64,000 nt of DNA from Bacillota bacterium (GTDB lineage Bacteria > Bacillota > Sulfobacillia > Sulfobacillales > Sulfobacillaceae), in NCBI GenBank assembly GCA_021841025.1, contig JAKBWA010000064.1, forward strand, positions 97,287 through 161,286. Direction: 5' to 3'. The notes under the pieces were generated by a model. That model ran no database searches. It was not told the DNA's origin and was given only the letters and a program-made list of their open reading frames with translations. The position numbers and the translations under genes were made by a program. This document shows, in pieces, positions 61,716 through 64,000 of this stretch (the stretch's first letter is position 1; each line of letters opens with the position of its first letter).

Positions 61716-63074
61716 ATGCATGGTCGTATGGCGGCACCCGTGCCGAACCTGCTCAACTTGCCCGACTACCGCATCATCACGGTGGATGAAACCGATGACG
61801 CCTACCATATTGCCGCCGAGACTCTGGTAGCCCCGAGGATGTGTTCCCATTGTGACGGCACGGCCATCGTGGGTTATGGCCGTCGTGAGCAATGGATTCG
61901 GGATCTGCCCATGCATGGGAAGCGCGTGGGTCTCTATTTTCAAACGCGCCGCTTTCGCTGTAAAGCGTGTGGGAAGACCTTTTACGAGGATTTGCCCAGC
62001 GTGGATACCCAGCGGTTTATGACGGAACGGTTAGTCGCCTGGATCGGACCGGCGGCTATCCGACAGCCCTTTGCCCACGTGGCGCAGGAGGTGGGTGTCT
62101 CCGAACGGACGGTCCGCGATATTTTCCACGATCATGTGACCGCATTAGAAGCGCATCGTCAGGTCGAGACTCCGCAATGGCTGGGTCTCGATGAAATCCA
62201 CCTCATCCGTCCTCGGGGCGTGGTGACCAACGTCCAAGAATGTACGCTGGTCGATTTGCTGGTGAACCGCAATAAGGAGACCGTGACGGCGTACCTCATG
62301 CGATTGCCGCATCGACAGCGCGTGCAACTGGTGACGATGGACATGTGGCGCCCCTACCAGGAGGCCGTCCAGGCGGCCCTCCCGCAGGCCACCGTGGTCA
62401 TTGACAAGTTCCATGTGCTCAAGATGGCCAATGCCGCCGTGGACCGGGTGCGCAAGCAACTCCGGGAGGCGCTGACGCCGGCCCAGCGCCGGGGACTCAT
62501 GCACGATCGATTCGTCCTCCTCAAACGGGAGGCCGACCTGACCGACCGGGAAGCCTTGCTCCTCTCCACGTGGGTCAAAAACTATCCGGTTCTGGGCGAG
62601 ATCCATCGCTTGAAGGAATCATTCTTCGGGCTCTATGATTGCGCCAGTGCCGCCGAGGCTCGATCCTATTATCAGACGTGGGAGCAGTCACTCACGCCCG
62701 ACCAACGCGCCGCCTTTGCGGAGGTGCTGACCGCTTGGCGGCACTGGGAGACGCATATCGTGGCGTACTTTGATCATCCGGTGACGAACGCGTATACCGA
62801 GAGTCTTAATAATCTCATCCGCGCGACGGATCGTCTGGGGCGCGGCTATAGCTTCGCGGCCTTGCGCGCGAAGATGCTCTGGGCCGAAGGGGTCAACAAA
62901 ACGCGTCAGCGCCCGCTAGCACGGCAAAGTCCGTTCCGGGAGCAATTACCGCCTATCGGTAATGCCCAATTCGCACGGCCCACCATCATGGGGTCCGACG
63001 TGTCGACGGTTCCGGTCGACGTCGGGGTTGATATGGTGGCATTGAGTCGGCAGTTGGAGACGGGGCAGTTGTAA
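61716..63074 (+). mobile_element. ISL3-family transposase, full length
   Basis: CSHCDGTAIVGYGRREQWIRDLPMHGKRVGLYFQTRRFRCKACGKTF zinc region; DMWRPYQEAVQAALPQATVVIDKFHVLKM; ESLNNLIRATDRLGRGYSF. Confidence 0.92.
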
Positions 63075-63200
63075 CGCATCGATTCGGATAATCCGTCACA
63101 GTGGTCTACTAACGTAATATAGAACGCCTAATGAATGTCTGGTAGGCAAAAAGCGGCCTTGAGATTTGCTTCTTCGGCGAGTTGCTGTTTGCGTCGCGTT

Positions 63201-63524
63201 CTAACGACCCGGTTCGCTTACGGCTGCAATCCACAAGGCCTGGTGATCAACGATGGCTTGTCCTGATGTGGGTTTTTGCGGAACCCACATCGCCGCAATC
63301 ACAAGGGCTTTCACATTCGGCCAAACGCTCGTATGCGGATCCACAATCAACAAGCCACTCGAATCTAACTTGCAGCCGCGACCCGAGGGATAGGTCACGT
63401 TGACCGAACAACTAGCAAACACCATGCCTGGCGTCACCGGTGAACCCTTTTCCACCCCCTCAGGAAACATGACACACGCGATCGCTCCCTGGTAGAGTAA
63501 ATCCGAGCACCGCATTCCACGAGG
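63201..63524 (-). pseudogene. Possible gene remnant of unknown function
   Basis: Protein-like ORF (GSPVTPGMVFASCSVNVTYPSGRGCKLDSSGLLIVDPHTSVWPNVKALVIAAMWVP) trapped between two IS elements; no recognised domain. Confidence 0.25.
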
Positions 63525-63536
63525 AGGAGGGTCTTT

Positions 63537-63806
63537 ATGAGTCAAACCTATTCATCAGAATTGAAGGAACAGGTGGTGCAGGAAGTCAGCGAGACCCACA
63601 ACGCGACGCGGGTCGCTCGACGCCATCCACTCCCGCCCGGGATGGTGCGCCGATGGGCTCGGGAAGCTCGTCAACGCCGGGAAGACCATGCCGAGGGATT
63701 GACGCCGGCGCAGGAAATTGCGCAACTAAAACGTTTGGTGATTGAGCGCGATCGGCCAATCATGGTGTTGCAAGATGCTCTCCGAAAAAAAGGGCTCCGT
63801 CCGTGA
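63537..63806 (+). mobile_element. IS3-family transposase OrfA
   Basis: SSELKEQVVQEVSETHNATRVARRH...MVRRWAREARQRREDHAEGLTPAQEIAQLKRLVIERD. Confidence 0.82.
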
Positions 63807-64000
63807 GTGAATGGTGCCACTGGACAGATTATTGGGTACCACGAGGGAACCCGGTGCAGGCCCTCTGCGCGGTGTTCGAGTTGCCTCGCGGGAGTTATTA
63901 CGCTGGGCGGAGCCGGCAACAGCGAGACCTGCTCTCCACCATCTGCCGCTCCCCCGCTACCGCTCACGAGGGCGTCACCGGGGCTGTCTCAAAAGGTATG
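63804..64000 (+). mobile_element. IS3-family OrfB, N-terminal part, possibly interrupted near the window edge
   Basis: GTG frame VSEWCHWTDYWVPRGNPVQALCAVFELPRGSYYAGRSRQQRDLL follows OrfA; downstream sequence diverges at GGGGCTGTCTCAAAAGGTATG. Confidence 0.55.

Noticed and set aside
62145-62606. 153-aa minus-strand ORF within ISL3
   Set aside because: Antisense shadow of the transposase.
1-64000. rRNA, tRNA, CRISPR, prophage or toxin-antitoxin/defence loci
   Set aside because: None could be recognised by reading the window; a tRNAscan/defence-finder run would be needed to exclude short or divergent cases.

Overview
The window looks like chromosomal DNA from a spore-forming, low-to-mid GC Gram-positive bacterium. 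It is Sulfobacillus-like by gene content, but that taxon is an inference. Most of it is housekeeping: (1) the rnc/smc/ftsY/ylxM/ffh/rpsP/rimM/trmD region, split by two insertions; (2) fapR-plsX-fabHDG-acpP-fabF-rnc; (3) an ylb-type block (rsmD, coaD, patatin YlbK, PDZ-Lon YlbL, YlbN, rpmF) with a UbiB kinase and a low-complexity protein inserted; (4) comA/comB sulfolactate genes, an SASP, gpr and SpoVB-like genes; (5) a molybdate/tungstate-type ABC transporter with an XRE+PBP regulator; (6) hspR-dnaK-dnaJ-clpB without grpE; (7) nagA and a GlcNAc-kinase-like gene; (8) aroA/tyrA/aroF and a complete trpEGDCFBA operon; (9) ISL3 and IS3 elements at the right edge. The most interesting signals are non-coding. 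A clear ydaO-type (c-di-AMP) riboswitch with promoter and terminator precedes a sucrose-phosphate synthase/phosphatase-like pair. Two T-box leaders can be aligned to each other, giving Tyr (UAC) and Trp (UGG) specifiers. Candidate operators overlap the fapR and molybdate-operon promoters. An IS605-type right-end/omega-RNA-like relic lies between tyrA and aroA. Long inverted repeats sit between gpr and spoVB. All assignments come from reading the sequence; no database search was run.
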